This document shows, piece after piece, positions 33,439 through 41,649 of a stretch of 64,000 bases of DNA (positions are counted from its first letter, which is position 1; each line of letters opens with the position of its first letter). The stretch spans positions 128,203 through 192,202 of the forward strand of contig JACQXM010000023.1 of the NCBI GenBank assembly GCA_016208685.1. The letters run 5' to 3'. Under the pieces are notes generated by a model. That model saw only the letters and a program-made list of their open reading frames with translations, was not told the DNA's origin and searched no databases. The stretch comes from Planctomycetota bacterium (GTDB taxonomy: Bacteria > Planctomycetota > Phycisphaerae > UBA1845). The position numbers were made by a program, and so were the translations under genes.

Positions 33439-34719
33439 TCAGCGCATGAATGGGAATTCCCACTGCTTGTCACGGTACAGGATGTTCTCAAGCTCCATCT
33501 GCGAGCGAACGTACGGGCGCATCAGCGGATTCGTGAACTTGTAGTAGCCCTCTCGAACCTTGGTAAGTACGTTCGCCCGGCTTTCGCTGGAAAGCTCGCC
33601 GAGGTTCCAACTGAACGTCGCGGGCTTTCGCTCGTCGCCTGCAAAGAAAGCCATGTTTTTGGCGATGTCCTTGACTTGAACCTCGCGCTCGTCGCTGAGG
33701 GCGATCGCCCAGAGCACGAGCATGAACTTCTCGCTCGGCCTGCGCGTGGTGATGACAGCTTGCGAATATTGCTCGGCAAGCGTGTGCTCCGCATTGCTGA
33801 GTGCGGCGCTCAATCCTCGGACGTACTCATCCTCGGCAATCACGACGTGAGGGTCCGAGGGTCCGAGGAGCTGTTCCGCAGCAAAGTGAGCCGCATGACG
33901 GCAAATGAGGTGCACGAAATAAGGTAAGCCGTCCGCCAGACGAACAATCCGTTTGGCGACGGTGTTCTTGGTTCTGGCGCTCAGGTGTGAATCACCCCGA
34001 TCGATGATCTCGGCGAGCTCCTCGTCCGACATGCGATCGAGCTTGATTTGCGCCAGCGAACGCCCCAATGACTCGTGCCCCCGGATCAACTGCGAGACCG
34101 TGTCGGCGACTCCGACGAGCATGATCTTGGTCCTCGAGGCCGCGTCGGAGAAGTGCTTCAGGAGCTCGGCCGTTCGCGTGTGAGTCTGCTCCTCCCGGAC
34201 ACGATCGTATTCGTCGATAACCAGAAGGCCCTCCCGCTCAGCGAACTGTTCGAGAAGCATGCGCGGGGTTATCTGCTGCTCGCCGACGATCCGGCGAAAT
34301 GAGCGGCGGACACGCCGCGTGCCTCCCAGGCCGAATGCACCGTACCCGAGCGTTCCATGTCGCTCCCCCTCCGCTTCGACTCCGTTTAGAACCACCTCGA
34401 CGCCGGCACTCGCCAGGATGTCGCGGAAGATGGTGTCGAACGTGCTCGACTTCTCGCAGCGCACGAAATGCGTCTGTTCTTCGTCGCGTTTCAGGAAGAA
34501 ATAGGCGAGCCTTGCCAGTGATGTTTTGCCGACGCCCCGTTCCCCGTAAAGCGCTACCTGCCGACCCGGGGCTGCCAGTTCAGATTCTAGTCGCCGGACG
34601 TGCTCCCTCCGACCCGCGAAGAACTCGGGCAGATCAATGGGCGCGAACGGCCGGTAGGCCTGGTCCGCTCGCGCCAGGAAGTTGAGGGACGCGGCTCGCT
34701 TCGGGTCAGGCGCATCCAC
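33439..34719 (-). CDS. AAA+/Orc-Cdc6-like ATPase, leaderless
   Basis: 426 residues from a GTG at 34719. Walker A is GERGVGKTS (59-67), Walker B LLVIDEYD (165-172), and a sensor-like strand KIMLVGVADT follows; the later region contains LADGLPYFVHLICRHAAHF, typical of Orc/STAND-type lids, and the C-terminus resembles a winged helix. The N-terminal FFAGRREHVRRLESEL is the usual Orc-like lead-in. It could act as a DNA-linked switch or be part of a mobile or defence locus; no partner gene is adjacent. The GTG is 7 bases after a TACCAT -10 box, with no Shine-Dalgarno, which fixes the start. The DNA is less GC-rich than its neighbours. Confidence 0.85.
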   Translation of the reverse strand: MDAPDPKRAASLNFLARADQAYRPFAPIDLPEFFAGRREHVRRLESELAAPGRQVALYGERGVGKTSLARLAYFFLKRDEEQTHFVRCEKSSTFDTIFRDILASAGVEVVLNGVEAEGERHGTLGYGAFGLGGTRRVRRSFRRIVGEQQITPRMLLEQFAEREGLLVIDEYDRVREEQTHTRTAELLKHFSDAASRTKIMLVGVADTVSQLIRGHESLGRSLAQIKLDRMSDEELAEIIDRGDSHLSARTKNTVAKRIVRLADGLPYFVHLICRHAAHFAAEQLLGPSDPHVVIAEDEYVRGLSAALSNAEHTLAEQYSQAVITTRRPSEKFMLVLWAIALSDEREVQVKDIAKNMAFFAGDERKPATFSWNLGELSSESRANVLTKVREGYYKFTNPLMRPYVRSQMELENILYRDKQWEFPFMR

Positions 34720-34726
34720 GGAGGGG

Positions 34727-34755
34727 ATGGTAGACCAAGCCCTGTGAGCGGACAA
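34727..34755 (-). promoter_or_regulatory. Promoter for the leaderless ATPase gene
   Basis: TTGTCC (34750-34755) and TACCAT (34727-34732) on the minus strand are 17 bases apart; the GTG follows the -10 after 7 bases, so the mRNA should begin at the start codon. Confidence 0.55.
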
Positions 34756-34762
34756 GCCGGAT

Positions 34763-36286
34763 TCAGTCCCCGAACCTAATCCCCTGCGCCAGCGGCAGCT
34801 CCGTCGAGTAGTTAATGGTGTTCGTCTGCCGCCGCATGTAGGCCTTCCAGGAATCCGAGCCCGACTCGCGTCCGCCGCCGGTCTCCTTCTCGCCGCCGAA
34901 GGCGCCGCCGATTTCCGCCCCGCTGGTGCCGATGTTGACGTTGGCGATGCCGCAATCACTGCCGCATGCGGAGAGGAACCGCTCCGCCTCCAGCAGGTTG
35001 CGGGTGAAGATCGCCGAGCTCAGGCCCTGAGGCACGGCGTTGTGCAGGGCGATCGCCTCGTCCAGGGTCTTGTACCCGATGATGTAGAGGATCGGTGCGA
35101 AGGTCTCCTCCTGGACGATTCTGAACTCGTTTCGTGCCGAGGCAATGCAGGGCGTCACGTAGCAGCCGCCCGCATGCTTCGAGCCCTCCAACCTCTGCCC
35201 GCCGCACAGAACTTCGCCGCCCTCGCGCTTCAGCGTGTCCAGGGCCGCCATCATGGTCTCCACGGCCGCGGTGTCGATCAGCGGCCCCATAAGCGTGCCC
35301 GGTTCCAGCGGATTGCCGATGGCCACCTGCTTGTAGGCGGCCGTCAGGCGGTTCACCAGTTCGTCGCGGACCGAATCCTGCACGATGATCCGTCGAGTAG
35401 ACGTGCACCGCTGCCCGGCGGTCCCCACGGCCCCGAAGAGGATGGCGCGGACGGCGAGGTTCAGATCCGCCTCCGGTGTCACGATGATGGCGTTGTTTCC
35501 ACCCAGCTCCAGGATCGTGCGCCCCAGGCGCTCGCCGACCACTGCCCCCACGTGCCGACCCACGGCGCAGCTCCCGGTGGCCGAGACCAGGGGAATCCGC
35601 CGGTCGCGAATGAGCTGCTCGCCGACGGTGCCGCCGCGGCCGATCACCAGGCTGAAGATCGCGGGGTCCACGCCGCACGTGCGGCACACGCGCTCGGCGA
35701 TTTTCGTGCAGGCGATGGCGCACAGCGGCGTCTGCGACGAGGGCTTCCACAGGCAGGCGTCGCCGCACACCGCCGCCAGGGCGGCGTTCCAGGACCAGAC
35801 GGCGACGGGAAAGTTAAACGCGCTAATGATCCCCACCACACCCAGGGGGTGCCACTGCTCGAACATGCGGTGGCCGGGCCGCTCCGAGGCGATGGTCAGG
35901 CCGTAAAGCTGGCGCGACAGCCCGACGGCGAAGTCGCAGATGTCGATCATCTCCTGCACTTCGCCCTGACCTTCGGCCCGAATCTTGCCCATCTCCCAGG
36001 TGACCAGGGCTCCAAGGTCGTCCTTGCGTTCGCGCAGGGCGTTGCCGAGCCGGCGCACGGTTTCGCCGCGGACCGGCGCCGGCACGCTGCGCCACGCGAG
36101 AAACGCCTCCTGGGTCCGGGCGACGATCCGCTGGTACTCCTCCACCGTCACCTGGGTGACGGAGGCGACGGTCTTGCCGTCGATGGGCGAGACGGAATCC
36201 AGCCGCTCGCCGCTGCCCAGCCAGGCTCCGCAGAACCCGCCGGGGTTGGTGCTTTCGATGTCCAGTCTCTTCAGTAGGTCTCGCAT
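34763..36286 (-). CDS. Antiquitin-type aldehyde dehydrogenase (ALDH7 family)
   Basis: 507 residues, GAGGAG before the ATG at 36286. Conserved blocks: VVGIISAFNFPVAVWSWN, the glycine motif ATGSCAVGR, the general-base strand LELGGNNAIIV, the nucleophile region GTAGQRCTSTRR with the catalytic Cys, and EETFAPILYIIGY. The C-terminal GTSGAEIGGAFGGEKETGGG and SDSWKAYMRRQTNTINYS are hallmarks of ALDH7A1-type enzymes, which oxidise alpha-aminoadipic semialdehyde in lysine breakdown. No other lysine-catabolic gene is adjacent, so the true substrate is uncertain. The upstream 36297 gene lies 10 bases away and may be cotranscribed. Confidence 0.92.
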   Translation of the reverse strand: MRDLLKRLDIESTNPGGFCGAWLGSGERLDSVSPIDGKTVASVTQVTVEEYQRIVARTQEAFLAWRSVPAPVRGETVRRLGNALRERKDDLGALVTWEMGKIRAEGQGEVQEMIDICDFAVGLSRQLYGLTIASERPGHRMFEQWHPLGVVGIISAFNFPVAVWSWNAALAAVCGDACLWKPSSQTPLCAIACTKIAERVCRTCGVDPAIFSLVIGRGGTVGEQLIRDRRIPLVSATGSCAVGRHVGAVVGERLGRTILELGGNNAIIVTPEADLNLAVRAILFGAVGTAGQRCTSTRRIIVQDSVRDELVNRLTAAYKQVAIGNPLEPGTLMGPLIDTAAVETMMAALDTLKREGGEVLCGGQRLEGSKHAGGCYVTPCIASARNEFRIVQEETFAPILYIIGYKTLDEAIALHNAVPQGLSSAIFTRNLLEAERFLSACGSDCGIANVNIGTSGAEIGGAFGGEKETGGGRESGSDSWKAYMRRQTNTINYSTELPLAQGIRFGD

Positions 36287-36296
36287 GGGACGCTCC

Positions 36297-36815
36297 TCAG
36301 GTATGAAGTCGCTTGCCGCCCCTTCGCGCGGTACGCCGTCGCCGGGTTCCGTCGCGCATCGTGCCGCACTCCGGGCAGCGACCGCTGGGACTGCCGGTGA
36401 GGTTATAGCCGCATTCAGCACAGAGCCCGCGCCAGCGGCGCACGCAGCGCCGCCCCGGCCCGGAAACCACCGGAGTGCAGACGGCGAGCCCCAGCAGCAC
36501 GGTGGGCAGCCACAGGGGAAAGACAATCCAGGTCGTGCGGTAGGGGCCATGCCGCGACGAGGAGAGCATCAACGACTGTCCGTCGGGGATGGGGTCATAG
36601 GGCAGCGTGCGATAGTCCTCCGACGCGGAGGCCACCTTGGTGGGCATACTGAGCACCTGCATGCCGCACGTGCCATCACGCAGGTACACCCAGAGGGACT
36701 TGTACAGCGTAATGTCGTAGCGATACTGCTGCGGCAGGCTGCGCGAGCGATACCAGAGCGACACGCTCATGGGCAGCAACAGCAACGCCAGAACCGCAAG
36801 CACTTTGGTGACCAA
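36297..36815 (-). CDS. Two-helix membrane protein with 'CAECGYNLTG' zinc ribbon
   Basis: 172 residues from a TTG at 36815 with AGGGG about ten bases before it. Helix 1 is LAVLALLLLPMSVSLWY and helix 2 is IVFPLWLPTVLLGLAVC. After the second helix, RRWRGLCAECGYNLTGSPSG followed by RCPECG is a zinc ribbon of the type found at the end of many planctomycete membrane proteins, usually preceded by an Arg-rich segment as here. The loop between the helices would be external, the ribbon internal. Function unknown. Confidence 0.85.
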   Translation of the reverse strand: MVTKVLAVLALLLLPMSVSLWYRSRSLPQQYRYDITLYKSLWVYLRDGTCGMQVLSMPTKVASASEDYRTLPYDPIPDGQSLMLSSSRHGPYRTTWIVFPLWLPTVLLGLAVCTPVVSGPGRRCVRRWRGLCAECGYNLTGSPSGRCPECGTMRDGTRRRRTARRGGKRLHT

Positions 36816-36841
36816 TCGTGGAAGCCCCTGTTCGCCGGGCG

Positions 36842-36870
36842 ATTATACCAAATGCGAGGCGCCGCACCAA
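36842..36870 (-). promoter_or_regulatory. Promoter with perfect -10 TATAAT
   Basis: On the minus strand TTGGTG (36865-36870), a 17-base spacer and TATAAT (36842-36847) with an extended TGG before it. It should drive the zinc-ribbon membrane gene and then the aldehyde dehydrogenase. The rest of the gap 36816-37117 shows no gene. Confidence 0.6.
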
Positions 36871-37117
36871 CGCCGGAAGCCATGCTACGACGCCGGCCCG
36901 CGTAAGCGGTTCGCCCTTGCCTACGGCCGGCCGGGACGTGCGGAGGCGAGGTGTCCGAAATGCGGAGTTCGGGGTGGGACGCAGGACGGCGTTCGGCGCC
37001 CGGAAGCAGGAGCTACGATACCACGCGCAGCGCCGACGCCGGCCAGCGGAAGCCCAAGCCGCCGAGGACTTCGCCGGGTCGCACCCGCGCGATCGTGCGG
37101 CGGGCGGGTAGAGCGGC

Positions 37118-38068
37118 TCACGACGCCGACGTTGTCGTCACAGTACGCCGGGCAAAAAAGACCTTCGCTCCTGTGAGCAGCGTCAGCGCGAGTATGACCA
37201 GACCCCAGCCCGAGGCGGTCGGGATGGCGCCTGCCAGAACGTGCAGCGCGTCGACATTGTCGTCCGATTGCAGCCCGAGCTGGCTCGCGTGCCGGTAGAC
37301 GTGGAAGGTGCCATCGAAACGCGTCATCAGAACGTCCGCGGGGCTGACCTGCCCACCCTGTCCGCCCGTCGTGGTGGAGGGTGAGAATGGGTCCAGGGAA
37401 AAAAGGGCGACGTCGCCGCCGGCGTCCATCTCGGAGTTCTTGACATTCAGGAGCAGCAGGGCATCGATGTCGTCGCCGGGCTGGAGACCCATCTGGAACC
37501 CCGCCGCCCAAACGCTCAAGTTGGTGCCGTCGGTCACAAGCACGTGCCCCGCGAAGTCCGCGCCGCGGACCAGCGACGTGACGCTGGTGCGGTCGATGGA
37601 GAAGAACACCGGCTCGCCGACGGCATCCACATCGTCGCCGAAGAAGCCCGGCGCAAGTCCCAACGTCAGGCCGGTAACCACTGGGGCGTGGCTGTTCGGC
37701 GGCCGGGTCTCGTAGATCGTTCCGTGGGCATCGTGCATCTCGGGCGCCGCGTCAGCGTTAATCGGCGTCCCAGGGGCACCGATGGTTACGCGGTCGACGG
37801 AGAACAGGAGCGGCGTGTTGTCGTCGAAGAGGTCGTTGCCGCCGGAAAGGGCGTCGACATTGTCACCGGCCGGGAGCAGTCCGAATTGCACCGCCGGAAC
37901 GACGAGCTGCGGGCCGGCGACGAAGGCGTCCCCGCAAAGCGGCGTCGGCGATGCCGGGTCGACGGAGAAGATGAGCGTTTGCGGCACGGCCGGACGTACC
38001 GATACTCCAAGGGTTACTCCGAGGGCGATCAAGACCACGCCATAACGTTTTGTGCTGATGCATCGCAT
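37118..38068 (-). CDS. Secreted repeat protein with IPTL-CTERM-like tail
   Basis: 316 residues. The signal peptide is YGVVLIALGVTLGVSV. At least four units share the plan 'LFSVD...G...GL-x-PGDNVDAL' (for example FGLLPAGDNVDALSGGNDLF, GLAPGFFGDDVDAV, MGLQPGDDIDALLLL, LGLQSDDNVDALHVL). The C-terminus IPTASGWGLVILALTLLTGA followed by KVFFARR is an IPTL-CTERM-like sorting signal: motif, membrane helix, basic end. The protein should be exported and anchored or released by a sorting protease. Its gene follows the HEAT-like gene by 35 bases and may be the last gene of that operon. Confidence 0.88.
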   Translation of the reverse strand: MRCISTKRYGVVLIALGVTLGVSVRPAVPQTLIFSVDPASPTPLCGDAFVAGPQLVVPAVQFGLLPAGDNVDALSGGNDLFDDNTPLLFSVDRVTIGAPGTPINADAAPEMHDAHGTIYETRPPNSHAPVVTGLTLGLAPGFFGDDVDAVGEPVFFSIDRTSVTSLVRGADFAGHVLVTDGTNLSVWAAGFQMGLQPGDDIDALLLLNVKNSEMDAGGDVALFSLDPFSPSTTTGGQGGQVSPADVLMTRFDGTFHVYRHASQLGLQSDDNVDALHVLAGAIPTASGWGLVILALTLLTGAKVFFARRTVTTTSAS

Positions 38069-38103
38069 GGGCGAATCGCCTTTCGAATTCCTCCTTTGCC
38101 CGC

Positions 38104-39066
38104 TCAGCGCTCCGGATCCATGAGTCTTCCCGGCCCGTGGGCGGCCAGCAGCTCGTCAAGCGAAAGCCCCAACGGCATCTGTTGCCCGACATCGGGACTG
38201 CGGTGAGCATCCAACCATTTCCGCTCCTCCACCGTCAGAGGCGAACCCGTCCGTTCAACGGCCACCAGTAGCGTTCTACGTACGCCGGGAGCGAGGCTGT
38301 CCCGCGCGGCGTGGCGCATGAACGACCGAAGCTCCTCGGCCGTGCCAGCAATTTTGCTTTCCACCATGCGATCCGCCGCCCACCTCTCGGCTACGCCGCC
38401 GGCAATGGTGGCGAAAGCAGCCTCTCGCTGATGCAGAATGCTCTTGACGCGCTCAACGTTCCGCGCGGTTGCGCCGTTTCTCCGAATATCGAGCACGGCC
38501 CGCAAGCGCGGAACGCCGCCCGCGGCGGCCAGCACACGCAACGGTCCCGGCTTGTCACGAGCACTGATCCGCTCCAGCGCTTCCAACGTCTTCTCCAGGT
38601 CCTCAACATCCGGAAGCAGCCAGATCGTGTCCAAAAGCCACGACGCAAGCTCTGGCTCGAACCTGCCCTCCTCCAGTTTTGCAACCGTTCTGGAAACTCC
38701 CTCGCCGCCGATGCGCAGTAGTGCCATAATAGCGTCGCGACGGTGCGGTGCTCCATCAACAAACGCCAGCGAGGCAAGCACATCCATCACGTCACTGTCG
38801 CGTTCCTCCGCGAGGAACCCTATCGCCGTTATGGAAAGCGCGTCTCCCTCCCCAGTCTGCACCCGCCTCGTCAGGTAAGGCAGTATCTCCCTTCCGCAAG
38901 ACGCAAGTACGGCCACTCGATCCGCAAACAAAGCCTCCGGCTTCGACATTCGCTGCGCTTGCAGAATCACTGCGTCGAACCGTGCCATGCTCTCCTCGCG
39001 GAGCTCAGCGGCCTCCCCAAGCGCCATCGGCACGACGAATACCCAAAGCGGACTGATGCAGATCAT
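38104..39066 (-). CDS. Exported HEAT-like helical protein
   Basis: 320 residues. A short hydrophobic start (ICISPLWVFVVPMALGEAA) could be a signal peptide. The body is a string of helices with spacing like HEAT repeats (DVMDVLASLAFVDGAPHRRD, AIMALLRIGGEGVSRTVAKL, DVEDLEKTLEALERI). No enzyme motif is seen. Its start lies 1 base past the stop of the metalloprotease-like gene, so they are cotranscribed. DNA here is less GC-rich than the window average. Confidence 0.78.
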   Translation of the reverse strand: MICISPLWVFVVPMALGEAAELREESMARFDAVILQAQRMSKPEALFADRVAVLASCGREILPYLTRRVQTGEGDALSITAIGFLAEERDSDVMDVLASLAFVDGAPHRRDAIMALLRIGGEGVSRTVAKLEEGRFEPELASWLLDTIWLLPDVEDLEKTLEALERISARDKPGPLRVLAAAGGVPRLRAVLDIRRNGATARNVERVKSILHQREAAFATIAGGVAERWAADRMVESKIAGTAEELRSFMRHAARDSLAPGVRRTLLVAVERTGSPLTVEERKWLDAHRSPDVGQQMPLGLSLDELLAAHGPGRLMDPER

Positions 39067-39067
39067 T

Positions 39068-39859
39068 CTAAAAACCCCGTGCGGTGGAACACTGATGCAA
39101 CGTCAGCCGTTTCGAATTAACGACACCATCAGTACGATCGGTACCTTTACCAACCATAACATTGACGCGACCTACAAGAGTCGTTGGAGCCTCGTGACCA
39201 TTATTCAAGAGCACATGACCGGCCTCATGCGCAGCATTGACGAAATCACGCGGTCCGCCGGGTCCCATCCCGATGGAGCCTGCGACAACGATTATTGCGC
39301 TCCCAGTTTTCAAGCGGGGTGAGCTCCGTATGAAGGACTCTCCGCGGTTTCCCCTTGAAAGCGCGTTGACAGCAAAATACTCGATGGTACTGCCGCTTCC
39401 GTCAGACAGCGAATCGAGCAGATTGCGCTCTTCCCTAGTGGGGAAAGACGGATTAGTAAACTCATCGAGACTCCCGTCAACGAGGTTTACGGCGAAATCG
39501 TACCCCCCGTTCCCGTTCGCGTCCGTAAATGGTTCCGAGGGTTCTCCAGGAGTATGGAGCGAGTCCGCGTCGGTATCGGTGAAACTAAACGTTCCGTCTC
39601 CCGAGCCTATCGCGGGTGTAGCCGGGTCGGCATCATGATCGTACCCGCTATCTGTGAACGGTTCGGCCGGCGGAGGGTCGGCGACAGCGATCATAGCCTC
39701 GAACCGTAGGCAACACTGCGCCCACGCCGCGTTCATTAGATCGAGATCCTGTTGAACGGCAGCGGTTGGAACTACCGCCGCCCCCCCAGGTGTTGTGCGC
39801 AGTATGTGCATCCGGAGTTGCTTGACCACAGTCTCGCTTGTGGGATACTTGCCACACAC
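39068..39859 (-). CDS. Metzincin-like metalloprotease domain, possibly split from the preceding gene by a frame change
   Basis: 263 residues as written, GTG start at 39859. The zinc site is HEAGHVLLNNGH (His211, Glu212, His215, His222) with a candidate Met-turn at Met235. This is HExxH with the third His one residue later than the standard metzincin spacing, so the fit is approximate. Earlier, WAQCCLRFEAM and Asp-rich loops (TDSGYDHDAD, TDANGNGGYD) resemble the N-terminal part and calcium loops of secreted metalloproteases. No signal peptide is present. Upstream of the GTG the same frame stays open for 17 codons (AFPGGESDCTCNATVSV) until a TGA, inside the preceding gene's 3' end. Confidence 0.72.
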   Translation of the reverse strand: MCGKYPTSETVVKQLRMHILRTTPGGAAVVPTAAVQQDLDLMNAAWAQCCLRFEAMIAVADPPPAEPFTDSGYDHDADPATPAIGSGDGTFSFTDTDADSLHTPGEPSEPFTDANGNGGYDFAVNLVDGSLDEFTNPSFPTREERNLLDSLSDGSGSTIEYFAVNALSRGNRGESFIRSSPRLKTGSAIIVVAGSIGMGPGGPRDFVNAAHEAGHVLLNNGHEAPTTLVGRVNVMVGKGTDRTDGVVNSKRLTLHQCSTARGF

Positions 39860-39861
39860 AC

Positions 39862-41136
39862 TTACGGTGGCGTTGCAGGTACAATCTGATTCTCCGCCGG
39901 GAAATGCTTGAGTTCATAGTCGGCCACCGTGTCAAGTGATGAGGCGAAGTTCGGATTGGCACCACGGGCGTACGATGATAACTGCCCTTTGAGGGTTTCG
40001 GTGCTCGTGGCCGTCGCATCCCGAACGCGGACATAGTAGCGCTCCGGATCAAGTGCCTGAAACCCCGGGAGGACGCTGCGGCTACCGGCCGTGCCCGTAA
40101 ACGCATTCTCCCATCGCGCTACCTGGACATGTTCCGCAATCGCGCCCGCGGAGTTGTCCAAGACCCTGACGCCAAGAACTGTCGTGCGCGCGGCATCCTT
40201 GGTCAGCAGGGCCTCGGGCCCATCGCCATCGCGATCGAGCTCCACTAAGAGACGCAGATCACCCGCCGCTGCGCTTTCGCCGAGTCCCTCCAACCACAAG
40301 TCTACGGTGCGTTGCTGGTCCTTAAACCCGAGCTCGGACGCCGTATAGGTACCGGAGAGCACGAGATCGCCCCCGGCATTTACGCCTGCGATGTTCCGCT
40401 TCGCGGCACCGCTCTTGGTCCAAATCCTCACGTCTCCCGTGCCGTTCGTGCTGACTTTGATCTTCGCCTTGGTCAGGTTGATTGGCGCACCGAGCTCAAA
40501 GCGGGCCCGCACAAAATCGTCCTCCAGCAAGTTGCGAAAATCGGGTGACGTCGGGTTACTGCCCCAGCCGTCTACGGCGTCGGGAACGCCGTCCGCATCG
40601 TCATCGTCTGCATTCACGCAGATGCTGCGGCCCGGCTTGGTGGAGGCGTCCTCAATGTGCTCTTCCTCTTTCGTTCGTTCCGGCGCGAAATCCGGGGCGC
40701 TGACGGTGTTGTCGCTGTCCACATCGAGGTCTACGACAAACAGCAGGTATCGGATGGCCGACTGAGCCCCCTCCGTCGTCAGCGCCACGTCAAGCACCCC
40801 GCGGTTGTAGTCGCCGACCAGGACGTCGCCGTAGACGATGGTGTTGGCCAACGGGTTCTCCAGGATGAACACGATACGATCGCCGATCTGGACGAAGGAG
40901 ACCACGGCTTCCGTGGTAACCCCCTGCGCCGGCGCTTCCACTCGTACGCGTTGGTCGTCGGTGCTGATGCGCACCTCGCACGCCTGCACGCCGCCGACTT
41001 CATTGGGTCCCGAAAGCCCGGAGAAGATGTGCTCGTAGACTATGTCGTCAGCCACGGCGGGCAGCGCCGCCGCCAAGCTGACCAGCGCCGCGCCGGCCGC
41101 CCGGCCCCAACCCGTCCTCTTTCCGCCGCCGGACAT
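39862..41136 (-). CDS. Secreted protein; likely N-terminal half of a metalloprotease
   Basis: 424 residues, ATG at 41136 with GGAG before it. Signal peptide: ALVSLAAALPAVADD. The middle has an Asp-rich calcium-type loop (NADDDDADGVPDAVDG) and beta-strand segments such as YYVRVRDATATSTETLKGQL. It ends AENQIVPATPP, two bases before the next gene's GTG. In related secreted proteins that I recall, the strand 'YYVRV-D' is followed within about 80 residues by 'vkLhILr...G' and then a HExxH domain; exactly that continuation is in the next gene in another frame. It is therefore either a separate secreted protein or the first half of one broken gene. Confidence 0.75.
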   Translation of the reverse strand: MSGGGKRTGWGRAAGAALVSLAAALPAVADDIVYEHIFSGLSGPNEVGGVQACEVRISTDDQRVRVEAPAQGVTTEAVVSFVQIGDRIVFILENPLANTIVYGDVLVGDYNRGVLDVALTTEGAQSAIRYLLFVVDLDVDSDNTVSAPDFAPERTKEEEHIEDASTKPGRSICVNADDDDADGVPDAVDGWGSNPTSPDFRNLLEDDFVRARFELGAPINLTKAKIKVSTNGTGDVRIWTKSGAAKRNIAGVNAGGDLVLSGTYTASELGFKDQQRTVDLWLEGLGESAAAGDLRLLVELDRDGDGPEALLTKDAARTTVLGVRVLDNSAGAIAEHVQVARWENAFTGTAGSRSVLPGFQALDPERYYVRVRDATATSTETLKGQLSSYARGANPNFASSLDTVADYELKHFPAENQIVPATPP

Positions 41137-41190
41137 GGAGTGGCTCCGTTACCACGCCGTTCCGAGCGCCAACCCGACCGCAGGATGATT

Positions 41191-41220
41191 AAGGTAGCAA
41201 CCAAACTAACGGGAAGGCAA
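41191..41220 (-). promoter_or_regulatory. Promoter candidate of the secreted-protein operon
   Basis: TTGCCT (41215-41220) and TACCTT (41191-41196) on the minus strand with an 18-base spacer; about 55 bases before the ATG at 41136. An A/T-tract with symmetry AAAAA-TCAG-TTTTT lies at about 41223-41236. Confidence 0.4.
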
Positions 41221-41236
41221 GAGAAAAATCAGTTTT

Positions 41237-41649
41237 TTTGCGGGGGACGTTGCCGCCCGCCATCGCCCCGGCCGGCGCCGCATGCCGCCCTGGCGAACAC
41301 TACAAGCCACGGTGGGGGCGAGCCGCCGGAACCCCAGTGGCGGTATCGGGGTGCGGCCGCCCAGTCCGGCGATCCCGACCCCGGGCATCGGCCGCGAACC
41401 CGCGGCGCGATGACGCGTCGCCGCCCTGCGCAGCACCGCCCACGCAAGCAGCGGCCCGGGATGTCTGGGCGACGCGAACCCCGCGCCGATGACGGAAGTC
41501 CGTCTCCGGGGCCGCGAGCCCTTCGCAGACGGCGGCGGGGGACGCCGTTTGTGTAGACACTTCGACCTCGTGGATGCCGAAGGTGGAGGCCGGCGGGCAG
41601 GGTATGGTCGGTCGGCGGTGATGATGCAGTACCCGTGCCGTCCGCGGCG
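41237..41649. other. Gene-free stretch between 41236 and 41649
   Basis: Extremely GC-rich DNA with no convincing frame, repeat or terminator. It separates the S66 peptidase end from the leader of the secreted-protein operon. Confidence 0.4.

Noticed and set aside
35042-36277. Plus-strand frame over the aldehyde dehydrogenase
   Set aside because: Antisense to a fully conserved ALDH7-type enzyme; His/Arg-rich with no family features.
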